This document shows positions 1-7,991 of a stretch of 64,000 bases of DNA, one piece after another. The stretch comes from Burkholderia pyrrocinia (GTDB taxonomy: Bacteria > Pseudomonadota > Gammaproteobacteria > Burkholderiales > Burkholderiaceae). The position numbers were made by a program, and so were the translations under genes. The notes below the pieces were generated by a model. It did not search any database, had not been told where the DNA came from, and was given only the letters and a program-made list of their open reading frames with translations. The number at the start of each line of letters is the position of its first letter. Within the stretch, counting starts at the first letter, position 1. Location of the stretch: NCBI RefSeq assembly GCF_003330765.1, contig NZ_CP024903.1:806001-870000 (forward strand), given 5' to 3'.

Positions 1-3000
1 CCGCGCCGCCGAAGCGCATCTGCATCCGCGTGATCCAGCCCGGGTTCGACGCGGCATGGTCGGGCGGCGGGGTTTCCGTCGTTTCCGGATGCGCGGCGGC
101 GAGCCCGGTGTCGTCGTTCGCGGCGGCCGGCCGTTCGCCGGCCGCGCTCTTGCGTGCGGTCGTGCCGTCGGCGGTTTCGTCGGCCGCCTTGCCGGTGGTT
201 TTGTCGGTGCCCGTGTCGCGCTGCGCCGCGCGTTCGGCGGCGGCCGGGCGCTCCGGCTTGACGAGCACGAGCACGCGATTCGGTGCGCTGAATACGCCGT
301 CGAGCGCGCTGACGGGTTCGGCCGTCGCGGCGGGGCGCGGCATGGCCGGTTCGTTCGCGCCGCGCTTGCCGGCGAGCACGATCACCGTGTCGTCGGCGGC
401 AGCCGGGCGGGGGCGCGCCGGCGACGCTTCCTCGGCTGCGGCAGCGCCCGGCAAGCCGGCTTCGGCCGCCGCGGCTTCCGGCGCGGGATCGAAGCGGAGC
501 ACGCGTGCGTCCGCGCGCAGTTGACCGTCGGCGCCGAACGCGTCGGGGGCCGCCGCGTAGACGGGTTTCTGCCAGCGGTTCGCGAGTTCGGGTGCAAGCG
601 CCGCGTCATGCTCGCCCGCGACGACGATCACGGGCTCGTCGAGATCCTGCGGGCGCAGCGCGGACGGCCGTGCGCCGGGGGCGTCCGGCGTCGCGCCGTT
701 GCGTACGACATAGACCGTGCGGTCGCCGACCTCCAGCGGTTCGGCGCTCGGCCCGCGCGGCACCGCGATGCCGGCCGGATCGCGCGTGGCCGGCCGCGTG
801 GCGGGCGCTTCATCCGTCAGGTCGACGACCTTCGCACTGACGCGCGGCGGCGTGCCGTCCGTCTTCGTGCGCGCGGCGGCGCCGGCCGGCTCCTCGATGT
901 CGACGGGCCGCGCGCGCAGTGCCTGCGCATCCGCGCTGCGCCGGTCGCTGTGCGCGGTCGCCGTGCGGTCCGCGTCGGTTTCGTCGCGCTGCTGATCGAC
1001 GCGTGCGCGCTCCTGGCTGGTGCGCTGCGTGCTGCGGGCGTTGGTCGCGGTGCTTGCCGTTTCACCCTCGGCGGCCGTTTGCGCGAGGCTGCGCGGCGCC
1101 TGCGCTTCGCCGGCGTTGGCCTGCCGGATCGCTTCGCCCGTTTGTGCGATCGCGTGATCCAGGAGGTCGAGCCGTGTCTTCGCGACGATGTTCGACGTCG
1201 TGCTCATTGCGCCGTCCGGGCCGAACGACAGGCGCTCGCCGGTACCCGTCACGTCGTCGACGCGCGTGCCATTGGTCCATTCCTTCGGCGATGCCGACAC
1301 GACGGACAGCGTGCCGTCCTCGCCGAGCACCACCGATTCTCCGGGCGGCATCCGCTTGCTCGATGCCTTGTCGAGCACGCGGATCGGCTTGTTGTCGTAA
1401 GTCAGGATCTTGTCGCCGGCCATCAGCATGCCGTCGGGCGAGACCTTCACGGCTTCGCCGTCGAGCGTCGCGCGGGTGCGGCCGTACGCAAGCGACGACG
1501 TGTCACCCTTGTTCAGGATCTGGCCGAGCATCTTGCTGTCGACGGTGACGGTGTCGCCGCCGGTCGTCCGGATCGGCACCGGCCGGCCCGAGCGGATGCG
1601 CTGCGACGTGACCGCGCGCTCCTTGAGGCCGCCCGCGGCCATCAGGGCGACATTGGTGAGCCCGGACTTGAGTGCCTCGCCGGCCGCTTTCGTGTTGCCC
1701 GTGAAATAGTCGACGCCGGCTTCGCCGAACGCCTCGACCGCGCCGCCGACGCCGGTGACGATCGCGGTCGCCTTCGCGCCCGTGGTGAGCAGCGACGCGA
1801 CTTTCGGCGTGCGCGTGAGCGCCGTCACGGCGCGCGTGAACAGCTTGCTGCCGGCGAGCTTCGCGGCGCCCGCCGCGCCCATCGGCACGAGATTGATGAA
1901 GTCGGCGCGCGCGCCCGCGTCGGTGAACGGGTTGATGCTGCGGCCGTGTTCGACGCGCGTCGCGATGTCGAGCCCCGCGCTCGTCATCGACGCGCCGATC
2001 GCGGTGTACATCATCCCCGCGCCGAGCACGTTCAGCGGTACGCCGATGATCGCGCCGATGCCGGTGCCGTCGAGCAGTCCGCCGATGCCTTCGATCGCCA
2101 TCCCGCCGACCATCATGCCGATGTTCAGGCCGGTGCTCGTCAGCGTGCCGAGGAAGCTGTCGAAGCCGCTTTCGTGGTGCGCGGCCTTCGACACGAGCTG
2201 CAGCGTGCCGTCCGCGTTGTGACCGGTCGCGATGTCGACGGTGCCGTCCGACGACAGCTCGTTGTTGTCGATGTAATCGTTGATGTCGTCGTACGTGCTG
2301 CCGGTCTCGTCGACGTATTGCATGCCGTCCTTGCCGGTGACCTTGAAGATCGCGCTCGTCGTCATGCCGGCGTCCTTCGCCGCATACACCATCGGCAGCA
2401 CGCTGACCTGCGTGTTCGCGCCGCCGCCGACCGACAGCAGTTTGTCGCGCACGCTGTTGATCGTCGACAGCTTGTCCTTGTCGGTGAAGCGCGCGACGTC
2501 GTCGCTGGTGGGCGATACGGGGCCCGACCCGTCGCTCGCCGATGCATCGTTCTGCACGTCGGGCTGCATGCCGAGCGCGACGCCGATCAGGTTGCGCTGC
2601 TCGTTGTCGGTCAGTTTGCCGAATGCGATCGTGCCGCCGTTCTGCGTGCTCGCGCTCGCCGCGTCGAGCAGCGAATTCGACAGCTCGCCGCGATGTGCCT
2701 CGTAGAAGTCGTGCAGCGCCTTCTTGTAGTCGTTCCCGGCGTCCGAATCGGGCGCCGCGTAGCGCAGCCGTTCGTCGAGCCCCGCGTCGAACTGGTCCAT
2801 CAGCACCTGCTGGTGCGACGTCTCGCTCAGCAACTGCAGGCGCTGCACCGCGTTGTCCGCCTGCGTGACGGCTGCCTTCGCCTTGTCGAGCTGATCCTGG
2901 TACAGGTTCGGCCGCGGCATCGACGGCGCCGGGATCATGTCGTCGCCCGCCACAAAGCGGAAGCGCACGGGAGGCGGATTCGCGGCAGCCCAGTCGTCGT

Positions 3001-4855
3001 ACTGCTTCTGTACCGACGCGAGCGTGCTCTTCGCCTGCGTCTGCTGCGAGCGCGCCTGCGAGAGTGCCGCGTTGGTCGCGCGCTCGTTGACCGAATCCGA
3101 CAGCCGGCTGTCGGCCGCGCGGATCGCGCCGGCGACGATCTGCAGGCGCTTCGCGTCAAGCATCGTCGGGCCCGTCGGCGCGGCCGGCGTGCCCGACGAT
3201 TGCGGCAGCACGAACTGATCGGTGAGCGACGGCGGCAATCCGCCATTCGCGGTCGACAGCGAAAGCGCGGGAAACGGCGACGGCGACGACGTCGGCAGCG
3301 TCGGTGCACCGGTGGGCGCGGCGGTCGCGGCGGTCGACAGCGACGACGCGGGCAGGGGCGGCAAGCCGTTCGCGGTCGACAGCGATGGCGACAGGAGCGG
3401 CGGCTGGACCGTCGGCTTCGTGAACACCGATCGCGCGTTCACCTGCGCCTGGACTTGCGACGCCTGGTCGTCGTACTGCTGCGCGAGCGTTGCGCCGTAG
3501 GTGGCGACGAAGCCGTCGTGCGCGATGCCTGCCTGCTGCTGCGCCTGCGACAGTTTCGCGTACGCGTCGCCGAGATCGAGGTCGACCTGCGGATCCTTCA
3601 GCGTCGAAGTCGGGTTGGCCTTGTGCCAGTCGTCGGACGCCTGCTTCTTCTTCGTGTAGTCGGCCTGCAGCGTGTCGACCTGCTGCTGCGCGGACAGCAT
3701 CTGCAGATAGCTGCCGCTCGTGTTCGCGGCCGTCTGCGCGCGGGCGAGCGCGGTCTTCGCGTCCGACACCGCATTCGGGACGACCACCGTCGGCCCCTCC
3801 TTGCCGCTGGTCGAATCGTATTGCTGCTGCGCATTCGTGAGCGTCAGGCTGTCGTTCGCGGCGCCGACCGCGGCATTCGCGTAGTTCGCGTCCTTCGCGG
3901 CCGACGTGACGGCCTGCTGCGCGGCGTCCTGCGAAGCGGGCGCGTCGGGCATCGTGACCTGCAGCTCCAGCGGCTGGAGCGCGTCGTTCAGCCGGCCGAC
4001 GCCCGCGTCGAGCGCGCCCTTGTAGTCCGGATCGGCGAGATACGACTGGAACTGCGTGTACGCGAGGTTCGAATTCGCGACGTCCGCGTAGTACTTCGAC
4101 GCGCCGACGGCGGCCGTCGCACTGGCGGTCTGCCAGTCGTCGTAGAGCCGGATCTGCAGCGGGTTCTTGCAGTCGCTCGCCTGCGGCACCCAGTTCGGAT
4201 CGTTTGCATGATCGGGAAACGCGGCCAGCAGCGTCTTGAACTGCTGGTCGGCGGCGTGCTGCGCATTGCCCGGGTCGGTCACCTTGCCGGAGTCGTCGAC
4301 CTGCATCCCGGCCGGCATGTCGGCGTTGGCCTGTTCGCCGTACAGGATCATGTAGCCCGCGTCGGTCGTGACGTTCAGGTCGCGCTGCGCGCTATCGGCG
4401 GCGGTGCGCGCCTTCGCATAGGCATCCTGCGCAGTCTTGCGGTCGTCGGGCGTCGATTCGGGATCGCGGTTCACGAGCCGCAGCACGCTCTGCGCACCCT
4501 GCAGCGATTGCGACGCGTTGTCGTATTGCGTCTGCGCGTCCTGGATCGCCTTCTGCACGGCGCGCGTCTTGTCGTTCTCGACCGTGATGTCGGGCGGCGG
4601 CGCCGTGTACTGCGCGGCCATGCTCTGGACCAGCGACGTTGCAGACGCGATCTCGGCGTTGGTCGGCTTCGACGGATCGGTGGACGGCGTGGCCGTCACG
4701 GGAATCGGCGGCGACACGGTCGGGTTCGCGGGGCCGGCCGACGGATCGTTCTGCTTCGGCGGGGGCGGCGGCGGTGGCGCGACGACCGGGTTCAGCGTTT
4801 CCGACAGGAAGCGCTGCCAGTTGACGCCCAGTCCCAATCCGTCGATCGACAGCAT
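1..4855 (-). CDS. Very large T3SS-linked protein (possible secreted substrate), partial
   Basis: The frame reads leftward from an ATG at 4855, with a GGGAG motif just upstream, and runs off the left edge without a stop, so about 1,618 residues are visible. There is no signal peptide. A run of seven prolines lies at residues 27-33. Roughly residues 60-850 are Ala/Gln/Asp-rich and look helical or coiled-coil, broken by a Pro/Ser linker with the repeated element LSTANG(G)LPP. Two glycine-rich hydrophobic stretches (about 902-960 and 1018-1047) could insert into a membrane. The last 400 residues are Ala/Pro/Arg/Asp-rich and probably disordered. The gene follows sctQ, sctR and a lytic transglycosylase in the same direction, which suggests a type III substrate or effector. 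The middle resembles DUF4781-type proteins as I remember them, but this is unverified. I assign no activity. Confidence 0.8.
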   Translation of the reverse strand, partial: MLSIDGLGLGVNWQRFLSETLNPVVAPPPPPPPKQNDPSAGPANPTVSPPIPVTATPSTDPSKPTNAEIASATSLVQSMAAQYTAPPPDITVENDKTRAVQKAIQDAQTQYDNASQSLQGAQSVLRLVNRDPESTPDDRKTAQDAYAKARTAADSAQRDLNVTTDAGYMILYGEQANADMPAGMQVDDSGKVTDPGNAQHAADQQFKTLLAAFPDHANDPNWVPQASDCKNPLQIRLYDDWQTASATAAVGASKYYADVANSNLAYTQFQSYLADPDYKGALDAGVGRLNDALQPLELQVTMPDAPASQDAAQQAVTSAAKDANYANAAVGAANDSLTLTNAQQQYDSTSGKEGPTVVVPNAVSDAKTALARAQTAANTSGSYLQMLSAQQQVDTLQADYTKKKQASDDWHKANPTSTLKDPQVDLDLGDAYAKLSQAQQQAGIAHDGFVATYGATLAQQYDDQASQVQAQVNARSVFTKPTVQPPLLSPSLSTANGLPPLPASSLSTAATAAPTGAPTLPTSSPSPFPALSLSTANGGLPPSLTDQFVLPQSSGTPAAPTGPTMLDAKRLQIVAGAIRAADSRLSDSVNERATNAALSQARSQQTQAKSTLASVQKQYDDWAAANPPPVRFRFVAGDDMIPAPSMPRPNLYQDQLDKAKAAVTQADNAVQRLQLLSETSHQQVLMDQFDAGLDERLRYAAPDSDAGNDYKKALHDFYEAHRGELSNSLLDAASASTQNGGTIAFGKLTDNEQRNLIGVALGMQPDVQNDASASDGSGPVSPTSDDVARFTDKDKLSTINSVRDKLLSVGGGANTQVSVLPMVYAAKDAGMTTSAIFKVTGKDGMQYVDETGSTYDDINDYIDNNELSSDGTVDIATGHNADGTLQLVSKAAHHESGFDSFLGTLTSTGLNIGMMVGGMAIEGIGGLLDGTGIGAIIGVPLNVLGAGMMYTAIGASMTSAGLDIATRVEHGRSINPFTDAGARADFINLVPMGAAGAAKLAGSKLFTRAVTALTRTPKVASLLTTGAKATAIVTGVGGAVEAFGEAGVDYFTGNTKAAGEALKSGLTNVALMAAGGLKERAVTSQRIRSGRPVPIRTTGGDTVTVDSKMLGQILNKGDTSSLAYGRTRATLDGEAVKVSPDGMLMAGDKILTYDNKPIRVLDKASSKRMPPGESVVLGEDGTLSVVSASPKEWTNGTRVDDVTGTGERLSFGPDGAMSTTSNIVAKTRLDLLDHAIAQTGEAIRQANAGEAQAPRSLAQTAAEGETASTATNARSTQRTSQERARVDQQRDETDADRTATAHSDRRSADAQALRARPVDIEEPAGAAARTKTDGTPPRVSAKVVDLTDEAPATRPATRDPAGIAVPRGPSAEPLEVGDRTVYVVRNGATPDAPGARPSALRPQDLDEPVIVVAGEHDAALAPELANRWQKPVYAAAPDAFGADGQLRADARVLRFDPAPEAAAAEAGLPGAAAAEEASPARPRPAAADDTVIVLAGKRGANEPAMPRPAATAEPVSALDGVFSAPNRVLVLVKPERPAAAERAAQRDTGTDKTTGKAADETADGTTARKSAAGERPAAANDDTGLAAAHPETTETPPPDHAASNPGWITRMQMRFGGA

Positions 4856-4930
4856 GCTCGTCTCCCTTGAATCGCGCGATGCGCGCAACACGCAACGCAC
4901 GGCGCCGTGCGCGCCGCGACGCGATCCGAC

Positions 4931-4942
4931 GAGTGTAGGGAC
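4931..4942 (-). promoter_or_regulatory. Candidate -10 region upstream of the giant T3SS-linked gene
   Basis: On the minus strand the sequence GTCCCTACACTCG lies about 75 bases before the ATG at 4855. TACACT is a plausible -10 hexamer, but no good -35 is visible. A nearly identical GTCCCTACAATCG precedes sctQ. Confidence 0.3.
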
Positions 4943-5097
4943 ACGGGTTGCGGCCGGATCGCCGCTGTTTCGTAGCGCGGCGGCGCGGCCGGCGCGCGAG
5001 CGCGCCACACGCTACGAGATGCGCGCGGCCACGTGGCGGCCGGGCGCCGCGTAGCGCACCAGCGACGTTCGCGCCCCTGAAAACGGGCCGCGCGCCG

Positions 5098-5886
5098 TCA
5101 CTGATCGAGACATCGCACGCACAGCCGCTTCGCCTGGCTCGCCGGCAGCCCGCGGCACATCATCACCACCGGGCGCGCATGGCACGATGGCGCATCGGCG
5201 GACGCGGCGGGCGACGCCAGCCTGCGCGCGCGTTCGGGCGGCGTGGTGGCGGCCGCGTCCATGCGCCGCTGGCGCTCGGGCGGCGGCGCGTCGCTCACGA
5301 CGGGAATCGGTTCGACGCCGCCTTCGCGCGCGTTGCGCTGCGCGCTCGCGACGACGCGGCTCACGTAGCCGCTCGAGAAGCCGGTCGTGAAGTTGCCGCT
5401 GTAATAGCACGACAGCGCCGCGCGCAACGCGGCCTGCGCGGCGCGGCCGGTGCCCGACGAGCGCGCGAAGCATTCGGTCAGGATCGCGCCGCCGGCCTGC
5501 AGGTTGCGGCACGGCTCGAACATCGTCGCTTCGTCGAGCCCGTATTTCGTGAAATTGCGTTCGTTCACCTGCGCGAGGCCGACGCTGTAGCTGAAGCCGC
5601 GCGACGCGAGTTCGCGCGCGGTCGCGCGGGCCTCGTCGAGCGACGCGGGCTGGCGAGTCAGGTGTCCGCCGACCACGCCGATCGCATACGGATTGAAGCC
5701 CGACTCGGTGCGCACGAGCGCGGCGAGCGTGTCGGGATCGACGTTCGGCGCGCAGGCGCGCGCGAGTTGCGCGAAGCCCGTGCCTGCGCCTGCCGCCAGC
5801 GCGATGCGCGGCTGCATGCACGCGAACGCGAGCGCGGCCAGCGCGCACAGGCATGCGGCGGCGCTTCGCAGGCCGCGCGCGTTCAT
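5098..5886 (-). CDS. T3SS-associated lytic transglycosylase
   Basis: This 262-residue protein is a periplasmic, VirB1/IagB/HpaH-like lytic transglycosylase, expected to open peptidoglycan for assembly of the secretion apparatus. It begins with an export signal (Leu/Ala core, cleavage after about residue 30 at ALA-AGAG). The SLT core follows, with the catalytic glutamate in LVRTESGFNPYAIG, then SYSVGLAQVN and SCYYSGNF. Six or more cysteines in the mature part suggest disulfides. The C-terminal 80 residues are Pro/Arg/Ala-rich with a CHARPVVMMCRG segment outside the core. The ATG overlaps the sctR stop by four bases (ATGA), so the two are translationally coupled. The frame stays open far upstream, but the signal peptide and overlap fix the start. 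Confidence 0.9.
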   Translation of the reverse strand: MNARGLRSAAACLCALAALAFACMQPRIALAAGAGTGFAQLARACAPNVDPDTLAALVRTESGFNPYAIGVVGGHLTRQPASLDEARATARELASRGFSYSVGLAQVNERNFTKYGLDEATMFEPCRNLQAGGAILTECFARSSGTGRAAQAALRAALSCYYSGNFTTGFSSGYVSRVVASAQRNAREGGVEPIPVVSDAPPPERQRRMDAAATTPPERARRLASPAASADAPSCHARPVVMMCRGLPASQAKRLCVRCLDQ

Positions 5887-6557
5887 CCCGCGCCCGCCAC
5901 GCGGTACGACATCACGAGCCCGTGCACGAGCAGCGACCAGCCGTCGAGCGCGACGAACAGCAGCAGCTTGAACGGCACCGAGATCGTTGTCGGCGAGATC
6001 ATCTGCATCCCGAGCGCGAGCAGGATGTTCGCGACCAGCAGGTCGACGACGATGAACACGATGTAGATCACGAAGCCGATCTGGAACGCCTTCGTCAGCT
6101 CGGCGAGCGTGAAGCTCGGCACCAGCACCAGCAGGTCGTCGTCCTTGATGCCGTCCGCGCGGTTCTTCGGCCAGACCGACGTCGCGGTGCGCACGAAGAA
6201 TTCGCGGTCGCGCTGCCGCGTGTGCGACACGAGGAAATCCTTGATCGGCGGCAGCGCGGCATCGGCGAGCGCGCCGACGTCGGCGGTCGACAACTGCCCC
6301 GACGCATCGAAGTGGCGTGCCTGCAGCGCGTCGCGGATCGACATCCCGACCGGCGCCATGATGAACAGCGACAGGATCAGCGCGATGCCGTTCAGCACGA
6401 GGTTCGGCGGCACCTGCTGGATCCCGAGCGCGGAGCGCAACAGGCCGAGCACGACCACCAGCTTCGTGTAGCTCGTCACCATCAGCGCCGCGAACGGCGC
6501 GATGCCGAGCGCGGCGATCACCGCGATCAGCGCGACCGGATTCGGCAGGTTGCCCAT
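5883..6557 (-). CDS. sctR: Type III secretion export gate protein SctR (YscR/HrcR)
   Basis: This 224-residue polytopic inner-membrane protein belongs to the FliP/SctR family, a core subunit of the export gate. Family hallmarks are the N-terminal helix ending in MVTSYTKLVVVLGLLRSALG, the QQVPPNLVLNGIALILS segment, and the C-terminal DLLVANILLALGMQMISPTTIS. About four membrane helices are visible, with a soluble loop at residues 80-150. Length matches non-flagellar SctR, which lacks the FliP signal peptide. The gene starts three bases after the sctQ stop and overlaps the lytic transglycosylase. The usual neighbours sctS, sctT and sctU do not follow. Confidence 0.95.
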   Translation of the reverse strand: MGNLPNPVALIAVIAALGIAPFAALMVTSYTKLVVVLGLLRSALGIQQVPPNLVLNGIALILSLFIMAPVGMSIRDALQARHFDASGQLSTADVGALADAALPPIKDFLVSHTRQRDREFFVRTATSVWPKNRADGIKDDDLLVLVPSFTLAELTKAFQIGFVIYIVFIVVDLLVANILLALGMQMISPTTISVPFKLLLFVALDGWSLLVHGLVMSYRVAGAG

Positions 6558-6560
6558 CGC

Positions 6561-7727
6561 TCAGCGCTCGCGCGGCGCGGGTTGCGTCAGCGTGACGACA
6601 CGCACGCCGAGCTTCTGGCCGACCGCGATCAGGTGACCGGTGCCGATCAGCATCCCGTTCGCGACGAGATGGATCACGCTCTGGTTGATCCCTTGCTGCA
6701 GTTCGATCACGGCGCCCGGCTGCAGCGCGCTCAGTTCGCCGAGCGGCATCGACGTGGGCGGTAGCTCGAAGCGCAGGTCGACCGCGAGGCCGTCGAGCGT
6801 GCGCGGCGCATCGGCGGGCGGCGCGTCGTGCGTCGTCACGGGCGCGGTGTCGGTGCGGGTCGGTTCCAAAGGCATCTCCCTGATTCGTTCGACGGTCAGT
6901 CGGTTGCCCGACGGCCGTCCGGTGATCTCCCATGCGGGCGCGGCCGGCAGCCGCGCGACGCACAGCAGGTTCTGCTCGTGCGCCTGCCAGCGCTCGATCG
7001 CGATGATGTCGCCGCCGACGACGTCGGCCAGTTCGGCCGTCGTCAGCTCGGTGCGGCCGATCTCGAACACGAGCGGCACGGGCAGGTTCGCGTAGGCCGC
7101 GCGCGCGTCGGCGAGCGCGGCCGGCGCAGCCGCGAAGAACACGGCCAGCGCATCCGGCGCGTCGAACAGCAGCGCGCCGTGGCAGCGCCATGCGCCGTCG
7201 GCGCGCCGCAGCTCGAAGCGCAGCGCGGCTGGGGACGCGCGCCAGCCGGGCGGCGCGAGGGGTGGCGAGGCCGGCTGCAATGCGGGCGGCGGCAGCAGCT
7301 CGACGCGTTGCCGCGTCGCAGCCTGCAACGTGGCCGCGAGCGGCGCACACAGGTCGGCGAGCAGCGCCGCGCGGATCACGGCCGGGACTGCGGGATCGGC
7401 CGCGTCGTCGAGCCACGCGGCTTCCGCGGCGGAATCGATCCACAGCGTGCCCGTCGCGGGGCCGACAACGAAACGGTACGCGCGCGCGTCGGCGGCCGGT
7501 TCGGCGTCGACGCGCCAGCGCACTTCGTACGCGTGTTCGCCGAGCGTGAGCGGCACGGCGGCCGTCGCGCCGTAAGCGTGCGACAGCCCGCGCGCGGCGG
7601 CGGCGGACAGGCGCGGCAGATACGGCGACGCGTCGAGCGGGACCGCGGCCGGCCCGGCGGCGGAAAGCGCGGGGGCGCGAGGCGAGGCCCGATCGACGGC
7701 GTCGGCGTCGGCATTCGTCATGGACAT
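6561..7727 (-). CDS. sctQ: Type III secretion cytoplasmic ring protein SctQ (YscQ/HrcQ)
   Basis: This protein of about 388 residues forms the sorting platform or C-ring under the export apparatus. The C-terminal 75 residues are a SPOA (FliN-like) domain: LAVDLRFELPPTSMPLGELS, then LQPGAVIELQQGINQSVIHL and VRVVTLTQP. The N-terminal 300 residues are Ala-rich and poorly conserved, as usual for the family. The first ATG is 7727. A GTG nine bases earlier (7736) and an ATG at 7721 are alternatives, and none has a clear Shine-Dalgarno. It is the first gene of the left-pointing set; the gene upstream is unrelated. Confidence 0.88.
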   Translation of the reverse strand: MSMTNADADAVDRASPRAPALSAAGPAAVPLDASPYLPRLSAAAARGLSHAYGATAAVPLTLGEHAYEVRWRVDAEPAADARAYRFVVGPATGTLWIDSAAEAAWLDDAADPAVPAVIRAALLADLCAPLAATLQAATRQRVELLPPPALQPASPPLAPPGWRASPAALRFELRRADGAWRCHGALLFDAPDALAVFFAAAPAALADARAAYANLPVPLVFEIGRTELTTAELADVVGGDIIAIERWQAHEQNLLCVARLPAAPAWEITGRPSGNRLTVERIREMPLEPTRTDTAPVTTHDAPPADAPRTLDGLAVDLRFELPPTSMPLGELSALQPGAVIELQQGINQSVIHLVANGMLIGTGHLIAVGQKLGVRVVTLTQPAPRER

Positions 7728-7830
7728 CGCATGCACGGCGGGATCAGGGCGAATTCGGCGTTGGGTCGACGGGTTGTTCGAGGAATGGCGGCGCGTGCTG
7801 TCGTTCGGTCTGGCGCGCAGCCGCTGCGTC

Positions 7831-7842
7831 GATTGTAGGGAC
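7831..7842 (-). promoter_or_regulatory. Candidate sctQ promoter -10 region
   Basis: On the minus strand GTCCCTACAATCG lies about 105 bases before the sctQ start. TACAAT fits a sigma-70 -10 box; the -35 region is GC-rich and unconvincing. The 13-base string matches, with one mismatch, the string upstream of the giant gene at 4930-4942, so the two T3SS transcripts may share a promoter type. Confidence 0.35.
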
Positions 7843-7991
7843 GGGCGGCGTGGCGTGCGGCGCGGGAATCCGTAGTCGCGGGCGGGGGGCGTCAGCTGGA
7901 CGCGCCGGGAATTACGAAACGTGGCGGCAATTTCCCGATGCGTAGCGGCGCACGGGATGGGTGTCGTGTCGTGACGCTCTGCGGCAGGCGC

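Noticed and set aside
56..4870. A long open frame on the plus strand of about 1,600 residues
   Set aside because: It is extremely Arg/Val/Ala-rich with no domain; it mirrors the real left-pointing gene, as is common in high-GC DNA.
5887..7443. Upstream extension of the lytic transglycosylase frame into sctR and sctQ
   Set aside because: The extension is Arg-rich shadow sequence; the signal peptide and ATGA overlap place the true start at 5886.
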